DNA of 64,000 nt from an uncultured Lutibacter sp. (GTDB lineage Bacteria; Bacteroidota; Bacteroidia; Flavobacteriales; Flavobacteriaceae). The stretch lies in assembly GCF_947495725.1 (NCBI RefSeq), contig NZ_CANLZZ010000004.1, positions 62,001 to 126,000 of the forward strand. Reading direction: 5' to 3'. A program made the translations under genes and the position numbers. Positions 29,154 through 36,891 of the stretch are shown one piece after another (position 1 is the stretch's first letter; each line of letters starts with the position of its first letter). Below the pieces are notes generated by a model that did not search any database, was not told the origin of the DNA, and saw nothing but the letters and a program-made list of their open reading frames with translations.

Positions 29154-30043
29154 AAATCATGTTTTTTTACGCTCCTTGGATGAGCTTGGTTATAAACTTC
29201 TTTCAATTTACCCAAACTATTGTGGGTATATACTTGTGTTGACACTAAACTTGAATGTCCCAATAATTCTTTTATGGAGTTCAAGTCCGCACCTTCATTT
29301 AATAAGTGTGTAGCAAATGAGTGCCTTAAAATATGCGGGCTCTTTTTCTCTTTTGATGACACAGTACTAAAATAATTATTAATTATTCGATAAACAAGTG
29401 TATCGTATATTTTTTTGCCTTTTTTAGTAATAAAAAAAGAGCTCTCACTTGAATTTATTTCGTTTCTAAATTCAATATATTTTTTTATTGAATTTTGAAC
29501 TGTATTAATTAACGGAATATAACGCTCTTTATTTCTCTTACCTAAAACTTTAACAACCCCATTATTAAGATCAATATCATTAATTTTAATATTTATAAGC
29601 TCACTTCTTCTAATACCAGTTGAATAAAAAAGTTCAACAATTAATTTATTTCTAACATATTCAAAATTTAATTCCTCTGGTGAATTTAAGACTAGAGAGA
29701 TTTCATTTTTAGAAAATGGTACTTGAATTCTTTTAGATGTTTTAAGAGCCTTATGCTTTGAAAGCGGATTTATTTCAATTTGCTTTGTTTTCTGCAGAAA
29801 TTTATAAAATGTCTTTAGGGAAGAAATTTTCCTATTTATTGATCTATTGCTAATATTTGAATTAACCAAGTAAACAATCCAACTTCTAATTTGAGAATAA
29901 TTTACATCTATTATAGAGTCCACATCATATTCATTACTGCAAAATTTAATGAAATCGTCCAAATCTTTCTTATACGCGGTTAAAGTATGAACAGAGTATT
30001 TCTTCTCTATCAACAAGTAGTTTATAAAAGATTTTACATGCAT
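29150..30043 (-). CDS. Tyrosine recombinase, XerC-like
   Basis: A 297-residue site-specific recombinase, probably one of the two Xer enzymes that resolve chromosome dimers at dif. An N-terminal SAM-like core-binding domain (VKSFINYLLIEKKYSVHTL) is followed by the catalytic domain. The full catalytic set is visible: Arg in GIRRSELI, Lys in VLGKRNKERYI, HxxR in PHILRHSFATHLL, His in LGHSSLVSTQ and the nucleophile Tyr in VYTHNS. I chose ATG 30043 (MHVKSF); the longer frame begins in the rpsU terminator. There is no mobile-element context: it lies between rpsU and hpf, so it is a housekeeping Xer rather than an integrase. Confidence 0.88.
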   Translation of the reverse strand: MHVKSFINYLLIEKKYSVHTLTAYKKDLDDFIKFCSNEYDVDSIIDVNYSQIRSWIVYLVNSNISNRSINRKISSLKTFYKFLQKTKQIEINPLSKHKALKTSKRIQVPFSKNEISLVLNSPEELNFEYVRNKLIVELFYSTGIRRSELINIKINDIDLNNGVVKVLGKRNKERYIPLINTVQNSIKKYIEFRNEINSSESSFFITKKGKKIYDTLVYRIINNYFSTVSSKEKKSPHILRHSFATHLLNEGADLNSIKELLGHSSLVSTQVYTHNSLGKLKEVYNQAHPRSVKKHDL

Positions 30044-30047
30044 AAAA

Positions 30048-30102
30048 AAACCGTTAGTAAAAACAAACATACAAATTGTAAATTGTTTTTACTAACGGTT
30101 TA
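30048..30102 (-). terminator. Strong terminator after rpsU, abutting the recombinase start codon
   Basis: A stem of about 18 bases (AACCGTTAGTAAAAACAA with its complement) followed on the minus strand by seven T that run directly into the ATG at 30043. Confidence 0.85.
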
Positions 30103-30119
30103 ATTTATTTGGCTAATAA

Positions 30120-30317
30120 TTAACCTTGCTCTTCTGCCGTTCTTAATCTTTGAACATATTGAGCTTTTATATTTTGCGCACGCTTTGTTACGGAAGGCTT
30201 ATTGAATTGTTTACGATTACGTAAATTTTTCATAGTCTTTGTACGATCAAATTTTCGTTTGTAACGTTTTAACGCTCTATCGATATTTTCTCCGTCTTTT
30301 ACTGGAATGATTAACAT
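30120..30317 (-). CDS. rpsU: 30S ribosomal protein S21
   Basis: A 65-residue bS21, which sits near the anti-Shine-Dalgarno end of 16S rRNA. It starts MLIIPVKDGENIDRALKRYK, the family signature, and ends in a basic C-terminal half (RNRKQFNKPSVTKRAQ). I place the start at ATG 30317; a longer frame from TTG 30389 would read through the promoter and the Shine-Dalgarno sequence. Remarkably it is preceded by a near-perfect Shine-Dalgarno sequence (30325-30334). Own promoter (30364-30371) and terminator make it a single-gene unit. Confidence 0.96.
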   Translation of the reverse strand: MLIIPVKDGENIDRALKRYKRKFDRTKTMKNLRNRKQFNKPSVTKRAQNIKAQYVQRLRTAEEQG

Positions 30318-30324
30318 ATTTTGG

Positions 30325-30334
30325 CACCTCCTTT
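30325..30334 (-). promoter_or_regulatory. Strong Shine-Dalgarno sequence of rpsU
   Basis: Minus-strand AAAGGAGGTG ends seven bases before the ATG. Other genes here lack such a sequence. It fixes the start codon and suggests that bS21 controls its own translation. Confidence 0.85.
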
Positions 30335-30363
30335 CAAATCGTTCTCTTTTAATTTTTGGATTG

Positions 30364-30371
30364 CAAAGATA
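30364..30371 (-). promoter_or_regulatory. -7 promoter element of rpsU
   Basis: Minus-strand TATCTTTG, a perfect TAnnTTTG, giving a leader of about 40 bases that contains the Shine-Dalgarno sequence. Confidence 0.6.
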
Positions 30372-30419
30372 CAACTTATTATTACACAAGCAATACTAAA
30401 ACAATAAATAATTAAAAAA

Positions 30420-31577
30420 CTATGTTGCAGGCCTATATTCCTTCTTATCTATAATCATTTTGGAAATAATTTCCCTTAGTATTTCTGAAGTTCCACCACC
30501 TATTGGACCTAACCTACTATCTCTTAATAAGCGCGCCATTGGGTATTCTTCCATATATCCATAACCGCCTAACATCTGTAAACAATTATAAATTACTTCA
30601 TCGGCAATTTTTGTTGCCATTAGTTTAGACATACTTGCTTCTTTAACCACGTAATCTCCTTTATCTAATCTATGAATTACGGAATAGTTAAATTCTTTAA
30701 TCATTTCAATTTCACTAGCCATATCTGCCACTTTATGACGCAAAGCTTGATATTGATCTATTTTCTTTCCAAAAGCCTGTCTTTCAGACATATATTTGAT
30801 AGCATAATCTAACGCATATTCCGCTCTTGCGTGAGCATTAACAGCCATAATTACCCTTTCGGATGCAAAATGCTGCATAATATACGAAAATCCTTTCCCT
30901 TCTTTACCTAACATGTTACTCGCAGGTACTCTCACATTATTAAATCCTATCTCAGCTGTATCTGAAGCCTTCCACCCTAACTTTTTAAGGTCTGTAGCTG
31001 AAATACCTTCCATTTCTCTATCAAGCACAAATAAACTCATCCCCTTGTGTTTTAAACTAGGATTTGTCTTTACTGCAACTACTAAATAATCTGAATAAAC
31101 ACCATTTGTAATGAAAATTTTAGAGCCATTTATAATATAATCATCTCCATCTTTTATTGCGGTAGTTCTTATACCTGCAACATCTGAACCGCCAAAAGGC
31201 TCGGATATACATAAACACCCAACTTTTTCTCCTCTTATGCTTGGAATTAAATATTTTTGTTTAATTTCTTCACTTCCCTCTGCATTCAAATGAGTCATTG
31301 CTAAATATGTATGAGCCCATATTGCAGCTGCGGTTCCTCCTGAATTAATCTTTTGCAACTCTTCTAAAAATATTACAGTATAAAATAAATCTAGTTCTAA
31401 GCCTTCATATTTTTCAGGATAATTCAAACCAAAATATCCCATTTCACCAAACTTTTTGAAAACTTCTTTATCTACAAATCCATTTTCCTCCCATTTATCT
31501 ACAAAGGGAATTATTTCTTTCTTTAAAAAATCTTGGAAACTTTGACGAAACGCCTCGTGCTCTTCAGTAAAATACAT
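30420..31577 (-). CDS. Acyl-CoA dehydrogenase
   Basis: An FAD enzyme introducing a trans-2 double bond into an acyl-CoA. The normal three-domain length is 385 residues from ATG 31577 (MYFTEEHEAFRQS); a TTG seven codons earlier is possible but less likely. The FAD/substrate signature GCLCISEPFGGSDVAGI, the second signature QMLGGYGYMEEYPMARLLRD and the end IGGGTSEILREIIS are clear. The catalytic base, usually a Glu in the YGYMEEYP-type or later segment, fits a short- or medium-chain or isovaleryl-like enzyme, but the chain length cannot be read. It lies 41 bases after the HhH gene. Confidence 0.93.
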   Translation of the reverse strand: MYFTEEHEAFRQSFQDFLKKEIIPFVDKWEENGFVDKEVFKKFGEMGYFGLNYPEKYEGLELDLFYTVIFLEELQKINSGGTAAAIWAHTYLAMTHLNAEGSEEIKQKYLIPSIRGEKVGCLCISEPFGGSDVAGIRTTAIKDGDDYIINGSKIFITNGVYSDYLVVAVKTNPSLKHKGMSLFVLDREMEGISATDLKKLGWKASDTAEIGFNNVRVPASNMLGKEGKGFSYIMQHFASERVIMAVNAHARAEYALDYAIKYMSERQAFGKKIDQYQALRHKVADMASEIEMIKEFNYSVIHRLDKGDYVVKEASMSKLMATKIADEVIYNCLQMLGGYGYMEEYPMARLLRDSRLGPIGGGTSEILREIISKMIIDKKEYRPAT

Positions 31578-31617
31578 ACTATTTTTAATGGCTAACAATT
31601 ATTAAGTTCTTGAAAAT

Positions 31618-32490
31618 TTATTCAGCCATCAAATATAAGGTTATTCTCTCAAATTTATCTAGTGGAAATCCATCTATTTTTTTTAGCTCATTTATAGATT
31701 GAATTTCTGCAACCTCGGTTTTATAATCAAGTATTTTTTTTGTTAATTCATAGTCTACATAAACAATAGATAATATCTCTTTAAAAGAAGCAGTGTTTAC
31801 ATTAAGCTTTTTAATTCTTGGCAACTCCAAAACCTTAAAGTATTTAAGAACTTCATCAGCAACTTTTTTATCTAAATTCCAAACTTCATATAGTTGGCTA
31901 TTATATGAGTAGCCTTGCAGCTTTTTTCTGTAATCGAGAATTCTTTTTGCTAATTTATCCCCAATACCTCTTATTTTTATTAAATCTTCAGCATTAACTC
32001 TATTAATATCTTTTTCGTTAATTACAATTTTAGTTGATTCTACAGCTTTTAATTTGGTATTTTTCTTTTTAGAAGTGACCCATTCGGGGAATTTAAAAAA
32101 TGGACTAATAGCATTTAATAAACTATCACTAATTTTAGTTATCAATTGAAATTCATTTACAGAATTAACAAACTTCCCCGACTGTCTATAATTTAATAAG
32201 CGATCGATTTCGTCAATACTCATTCCGAGTTGATAACCTTTAAAATCTGTAATATAATTTGGATTAAATGGATATAATTTTGGTTTAGATTCTTCTAATT
32301 GAATTTTCACCAATGAATCCATTTCATTTTGAAAAGCTAGCCGTTTAAATTCCGAAACGTCCGCAACATCTTTTGAGGAAAAATCTACAAACCAAAATAC
32401 TATTTGTAAAGTTAAAATAATGAATAATAAAAAGAATACCCCATTTCGTTGTCGTTTATTTAAATCGAAATTGGATCTAAAATTATTCAT
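31618..32490 (-). CDS. Membrane-anchored helix-hairpin-helix (ComEA-like) protein
   Basis: A 290-residue protein with an N-terminal membrane segment (GVFFLLFIILTLQIVFWFV, about 17-36), a variable linker, and C-terminal helix-hairpin-helix repeats. The repeats show VNAEDLIKIRGIGDKLAKRI and LNVNTASFKEILSIVYVDYE followed by LKKIDGFPLDKFERITLYL. HhH domains bind DNA non-specifically; ComEA, with a similar layout, pulls DNA through the envelope in transformation. Whether this protein does so is unknown; many Bacteroidota carry such proteins. It follows the AGCS symporter gene by 27 bases. Confidence 0.8.
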   Translation of the reverse strand: MNNFRSNFDLNKRQRNGVFFLLFIILTLQIVFWFVDFSSKDVADVSEFKRLAFQNEMDSLVKIQLEESKPKLYPFNPNYITDFKGYQLGMSIDEIDRLLNYRQSGKFVNSVNEFQLITKISDSLLNAISPFFKFPEWVTSKKKNTKLKAVESTKIVINEKDINRVNAEDLIKIRGIGDKLAKRILDYRKKLQGYSYNSQLYEVWNLDKKVADEVLKYFKVLELPRIKKLNVNTASFKEILSIVYVDYELTKKILDYKTEVAEIQSINELKKIDGFPLDKFERITLYLMAE

Positions 32491-32517
32491 ATCATATCAC
32501 TTTTTTCTCTACTAATT

Positions 32518-34125
32518 CTATTCTTTATTTAAATTTTTAATAGCCGTCAAATACTTGTTTAATTCTTCTTTAACCTTTGGCGCTAAAATTACTAAACCTA
32601 CCATATTTGGTACCATCATTGCAAAAATCATAGCATCAGAAAAACCAATTACCGATCCAAGGCTTGCTGCCGAACCTACCACTACAAATACAAGAAATAG
32701 TAACTTATAAGTATATTCCATTTTTTTAGATCTTCCAAACAAATATGCCCAACCTTGAAAACCATAATACGACCAAGAAATCATGGTAGAAAATGCAAAT
32801 AGCACAACTGCAACTGTTAGTACGTAAGGAAACCAAGAAATTACAGATGCAAACGCCCCAGACGTTAACAAAATTGCCTGAGCATCATTTAAACTAGCAT
32901 TTTCAGCAGCAACATTTCCTGTTATCACCAAAACCAGCGCTGTCATGGTGCAAACAACAACCGTATCTATAAAAGGCTCTAATAACGCTACCATTCCTTC
33001 TGAAGCTGCATATTCTGTTTTTACAGCAGCATGTGCAATTGATGCTGAACCAATACCTGCTTCATTTGAAAAAGCTGCTCTTCTAAATCCTTGCACTAAA
33101 ACACCAACAAAACCACCGGCAACACCTTGTGGACTAAAAGCCCCGTTAAATATTTGAATAAATGCATCTCCAATCATATCATATTTTACTATCAACACAA
33201 AAATTGAAGCAGCAACATATATAACTACCATAAATGGTACAATCTTATCGGTAACTTTAGCTATTTTTTTAATACCTCCAATAATTACTACACCTACCAA
33301 AATAGCCATAACCAATCCAAAAAGCCAACCTTTTTCATGTAAAAACGAAGCGTCTCCTCCAGTAATATTTTCAACTAATTGAAAAGCTTGGTTTGCTTGA
33401 AACATATTTCCCCCTCCAAATGAACCTCCAATTACAAATACCGCAAATAAAGCCGCTAAAACTTTCCCTAATTTACCTAAGCCTTTTGAATCAAGCCCTT
33501 TGGTTAAATAATACATTGGCCCACCATATACGGTTCCGTCTGATTCAATATCTCTATATTTTACGCCCAGTGTACATTCCACAAATTTAGATGCCATTCC
33601 TAAAAAACCTGCAATAATCATCCAAAAAGTAGCACCCGCACCTCCAATAGATACTGCAATTGCCACTCCAGCAATATTACCTAAACCAACTGTTGCAGAT
33701 AATGCGGCTGTTAATGCTTGAAAATGAGAAACCTCACCTACATGACCTTCTACTCTAATTGTATCTGGATTATCTCCATCATCTGTAAAAACAGAATCAG
33801 AAACTTCAACTTTATGATCTGTACGACCTTCTAAATCATCATAGTGCCCTCCTACAATTTTTAAAGATGTAAAAAAACCTCTTATATTAATAAATTTAAA
33901 ATATATCGTAAAATATAACGCTCCCAAAATTAGAGGGAAAAGAACCCAAAATACCTTTATATTTTCTGAAAAAGGTATTTGATAAAAAATAAAATTAACA
34001 AACCAACCTGTTGCATCTCCAAAGGCTTCATCAATTTGTTCATCTAATCCTTTTTTTACAATTTTTTGTCCGAAAGTTAAGTATGGGAGAATTAAGGTTA
34101 TTAATAAGAAAATTTTATTTCTCAT
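32518..34125 (-). CDS. Sodium:alanine symporter (AGCS) family protein
   Basis: A 535-residue secondary transporter importing alanine or glycine with sodium. An N-terminal hydrophobic segment ending FGQK could be a signal sequence, followed by a predicted re-entrant start. The AGCS hallmark GLGNIAGVAIAVSIGGAGATFW and GGPMYYLTKGL are clear, as are many transmembrane helices and FRRAAFSNEAGIGSASIAHA, which carries the substrate site. A loop between about residues 95 and 130, rich in Asp and Gly, is longer than in Bacillus homologues. The gene appears to have its own promoter; a 123-base featureless gap separates it from the K+ channel gene. Confidence 0.93.
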   Translation of the reverse strand: MRNKIFLLITLILPYLTFGQKIVKKGLDEQIDEAFGDATGWFVNFIFYQIPFSENIKVFWVLFPLILGALYFTIYFKFINIRGFFTSLKIVGGHYDDLEGRTDHKVEVSDSVFTDDGDNPDTIRVEGHVGEVSHFQALTAALSATVGLGNIAGVAIAVSIGGAGATFWMIIAGFLGMASKFVECTLGVKYRDIESDGTVYGGPMYYLTKGLDSKGLGKLGKVLAALFAVFVIGGSFGGGNMFQANQAFQLVENITGGDASFLHEKGWLFGLVMAILVGVVIIGGIKKIAKVTDKIVPFMVVIYVAASIFVLIVKYDMIGDAFIQIFNGAFSPQGVAGGFVGVLVQGFRRAAFSNEAGIGSASIAHAAVKTEYAASEGMVALLEPFIDTVVVCTMTALVLVITGNVAAENASLNDAQAILLTSGAFASVISWFPYVLTVAVVLFAFSTMISWSYYGFQGWAYLFGRSKKMEYTYKLLFLVFVVVGSAASLGSVIGFSDAMIFAMMVPNMVGLVILAPKVKEELNKYLTAIKNLNKE

Positions 34126-34248
34126 AATCGCTGTTTATTTTTAAAAATCCCTGCAATATGGCAAAAAAATGATGTTACCACAAGTTTTTAACAAATAATA
34201 CAGAAATCTGTTACCATTCTAAATAAAAAAATGAAAATAAAAAAATCA

Positions 34249-35250
34249 CTAGAAAACTTCCCTTAATTGTTTAATTTGTCCTTTGTTTCCTAAAACAATT
34301 AGATAAGTATCTCTTTTAAGTATTGTTGAAGCCTCAGGATTTATAATATACTCATTATCTTCTGTTTTAAATCCGATAACATTACAACCTGTCTTTTTCC
34401 GTAAATCAAGATCTAAAATTGTTTTTGAAATAAACTCTGTAGGCAAATCATTTACTGAAATCTCCTCCAAATTCGCTTCTATTTGACCAGCTATTGTTAA
34501 TCTATCAACAAATTCAACTAAATCTGGTGTAACAACTAAAGAAGCCATGTGAGCTCCGCCCAATTTGTCTGGCATTATAACATTTGTTGCTCCTGCAAAC
34601 TTTAATTTACTATAAGAAGATTCATTACTTGCTCTACTTATAATAGTGCATTCTTTATTGTATTGTCTTGCGGTTAACACTACAAATAAATTGTCAGCGT
34701 CCGAAGGCAATGCTGTAATTAAACTTCTGGCATTTTTTATTCCTGCGAGAATTAGATCATCATCATTTGTTGCATCTCCTTCAATATATAAAACCTCATC
34801 TCTTTCCAAATCGGTCAACTCATTTTGTCTTTTTTCAACAATTACACACGGTTGATTAAATTGTTTAAGCTTATTAACCGCTTGCTTTCCGTTTCTACCG
34901 TAACCACATACTATTGTGTGATTTTTTAATAAACCAATTTGTTCTTGCACTTTTTTTCTTTTTAATTTTTCAAAAAAACGACCATTTGCTAAATACTCTG
35001 TTAAAATTGATACTGTATAACCATAAGCTGTAATGCTTATTAAAATTAGAAATATTGTAAATAATTTTTCAGTTTGATTTAAGGGATGTAATTCACCAAA
35101 ACCTACGGTGGTCATGGTAATTATTGTCATATATAATGCATCAATTACGGTATCTCCAGAAATAAAAACATACCCAAAAACCCCAATACTAATCACTAAA
35201 AAAAGTAGTGCAATTGCTTTATATAACTTTGAGGGTATAATTAACTTCAT
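34249..35250 (-). CDS. Two-TM potassium channel with RCK (TrkA-N/TrkA-C) domains
   Basis: A 333-residue potassium channel of the MthK/Kch type. Two transmembrane helices (about 12-30 and 65-85) flank the pore with the selectivity filter TMTTVGFGELHPL. A cytoplasmic RCK domain follows (HTIVCGYGRNGKQAVNKL, a nucleotide-binding Rossmann start), then TrkA-C (about 255-333). Such channels are gated by calcium, nucleotides or c-di-AMP; the ligand here is unknown. Its ATG directly abuts the stop codon of the PspC gene, with no spacer, so the two are one operon. Confidence 0.92.
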   Translation of the reverse strand: MKLIIPSKLYKAIALLFLVISIGVFGYVFISGDTVIDALYMTIITMTTVGFGELHPLNQTEKLFTIFLILISITAYGYTVSILTEYLANGRFFEKLKRKKVQEQIGLLKNHTIVCGYGRNGKQAVNKLKQFNQPCVIVEKRQNELTDLERDEVLYIEGDATNDDDLILAGIKNARSLITALPSDADNLFVVLTARQYNKECTIISRASNESSYSKLKFAGATNVIMPDKLGGAHMASLVVTPDLVEFVDRLTIAGQIEANLEEISVNDLPTEFISKTILDLDLRKKTGCNVIGFKTEDNEYIINPEASTILKRDTYLIVLGNKGQIKQLREVF

Positions 35251-35478
35251 TTATAAATCGAAAACTGAACTTCTTTTTGTGTAAATTAAATCCTTTAAAC
35301 GCAACAAAAATGCTAATGTTAAATAAATTCCAAATGAAAACCCCAATGTTACAAATGAAATGTAAATAAAAAAGAGACGTACATTTGATACGTTTATTCC
35401 TAATCTATCTGCAAATCGAGATGAAACGGCGAATCCGTGTTTTTCAAAAAAATGTCTTAAAGAATCAATCCAACTCAA
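35251..35478 (-). CDS. PspC domain protein
   Basis: A 75-residue membrane protein with a PspC domain: DSLRHFFEKHGFAVSSRFAD, then RLGINVSNVRLFFIYISFV and a second hydrophobic segment (about 45-65). PspC domains sense or respond to envelope stress. The start is TTG at 35478 because no suitable ATG exists. It is immediately followed by the K+ channel gene, which links envelope state to ion flow only by inference. Confidence 0.8.
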   Translation of the reverse strand: MSWIDSLRHFFEKHGFAVSSRFADRLGINVSNVRLFFIYISFVTLGFSFGIYLTLAFLLRLKDLIYTKRSSVFDL

Positions 35479-35631
35479 ACTTTAGTATTTTAACGCAAGA
35501 TAATAATTTTAACTTTTTAGATATCTATTTTTTACAAACATTTTTAGTGGTTCTTTCCTTATCTTTAATATCCATTTTTATATTGCAAAACTTTAACTAA
35601 ATTGCTCTTTTAATGCAAACCTCATAATAAA

Positions 35632-36825
35632 ATGCAAAAAATAAATGCTTACGCTATAAAAAATAAGTTCTTTTTTATTTTAACCTCATTAATTGTAACT
35701 TGTTTTTTTGGTTACTCTCAACAAGCCAATATAACTGTGGAAGGTTTAATTATTGACGACACTAAAATAACAATTCCTTACGCTGCAATTGTTTTACAAA
35801 AAAAAGCAAAAGGAACCTCGAGTACAGAAGATGGCGAGTTCATTTTAATGGTTTCAGAGAATGATTTAACCGATACTTTAGTTGTAAATAGCTTAGGATT
35901 TAAGCCTTTTAAAATAATGGTAAAGGATTATTTAAACAAACAAGAGAAAATAATTAATTTAAAAGAAAGTACCATTTCATTAGCTGAAGTTAAAATTGTA
36001 AAGCCTGAGTACTATGTTATTAATGCTCTTAAAAATTTAAAACGAACAACTGTTAGCGACCAACATCAATTAACATTGCTTTATAGACGTGCGTCAAGTG
36101 AAGAAGGAAAAGCTCGTTTTTTTATTGAACAATACATGAAAATTCTTGATCGTGGCCCGTCTGTTACTAGAATGAGCCGTATTGAAATTCTTGAAAGCCG
36201 AAAATCAGCTGATTACAGATTTTTCAAGAAAAAAGAATTTCGTCATTCCGTAATTCCTATGACTATAAGAAATCCGGTAAGGCATCCTATATCAATTAAA
36301 AACACTAAATGGAAAAAAATTGGAGACTCTTCTTACGAAAACGAAGATGTTGTAATTATTGAAGCTAAACCTAAAGGGCAAGCCAAATTTAAATTATATA
36401 TTGGTGTTGACACTTTTTCTATATACAAGATTGAAAACTACGCAAATAACTCATTATACATTTACAAAAAGAATAAAGATGGTAAACTTTATTTGAGCTA
36501 TCATAGTAGACAATGGACTTCGGATGAAACAATAGATGAAAGTTTACAAAAACGATTAAGAAAAGATTCAAATAAAATTTCGGCAACTTATAAACACGAA
36601 GTTTTTATTTTAGATATTGAAACAAACAAGAAAAAAGCAAAAGTTCGTCATAACTTCGAAGCAGAGACCAATGATATGGCATTGCTTGAAATACCATATC
36701 ACGAAGAATTTTGGAATAGTTTTAATTTACCTCCTGAAACAAAATATTTCAAAAAAATTAAAGAAGAATTAGAATCTAATTTTGGTGTTCCTTTGCAAAC
36801 TCAATTTCAATATTCAAATAAGTAA
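35632..36825 (+). CDS. Carboxypeptidase-like regulatory domain protein
   Basis: A 397-residue exported protein. A signal peptide (about 1-30, ending FFGYSQQ) is followed by a carboxypeptidase-D regulatory-like beta-sandwich (VEGLIIDDTKITIPYAAIVL, with GTSSTEDGEFIL). This domain also starts many SusC-type receptors. The remaining 280 residues, beginning EVKIVKPEYYVINALKNLKR, form a conserved Bacteroidota region without a known function, probably periplasmic or outer-membrane attached. There is no plug or obvious barrel, so it is not a transporter. It is 46 bases from uvrA, which has its own promoter. Confidence 0.8.
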   Translation: MQKINAYAIKNKFFFILTSLIVTCFFGYSQQANITVEGLIIDDTKITIPYAAIVLQKKAKGTSSTEDGEFILMVSENDLTDTLVVNSLGFKPFKIMVKDYLNKQEKIINLKESTISLAEVKIVKPEYYVINALKNLKRTTVSDQHQLTLLYRRASSEEGKARFFIEQYMKILDRGPSVTRMSRIEILESRKSADYRFFKKKEFRHSVIPMTIRNPVRHPISIKNTKWKKIGDSSYENEDVVIIEAKPKGQAKFKLYIGVDTFSIYKIENYANNSLYIYKKNKDGKLYLSYHSRQWTSDETIDESLQKRLRKDSNKISATYKHEVFILDIETNKKKAKVRHNFEAETNDMALLEIPYHEEFWNSFNLPPETKYFKKIKEELESNFGVPLQTQFQYSNK

Positions 36826-36865
36826 GTAAGTTTAACTACATCTCTAAATTTCAGTTGCATTTAAT

Positions 36866-36873
36866 TATATTTG
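36866..36873 (+). promoter_or_regulatory. -7 promoter element of uvrA
   Basis: TATATTTG with a TTG at 36855 as a possible -33. It contains the TTG at 36871, so that codon is not the start; the ATG is at 36892. Confidence 0.6.
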
Positions 36874-36891
36874 CTTTTTTCAAATAATTTT

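Noticed and set aside
29150-30043. Tyrosine recombinase as a sign of an integrated element
   Set aside because: It sits between rpsU and hpf in what looks like a core housekeeping context, with no repeats or accessory genes.
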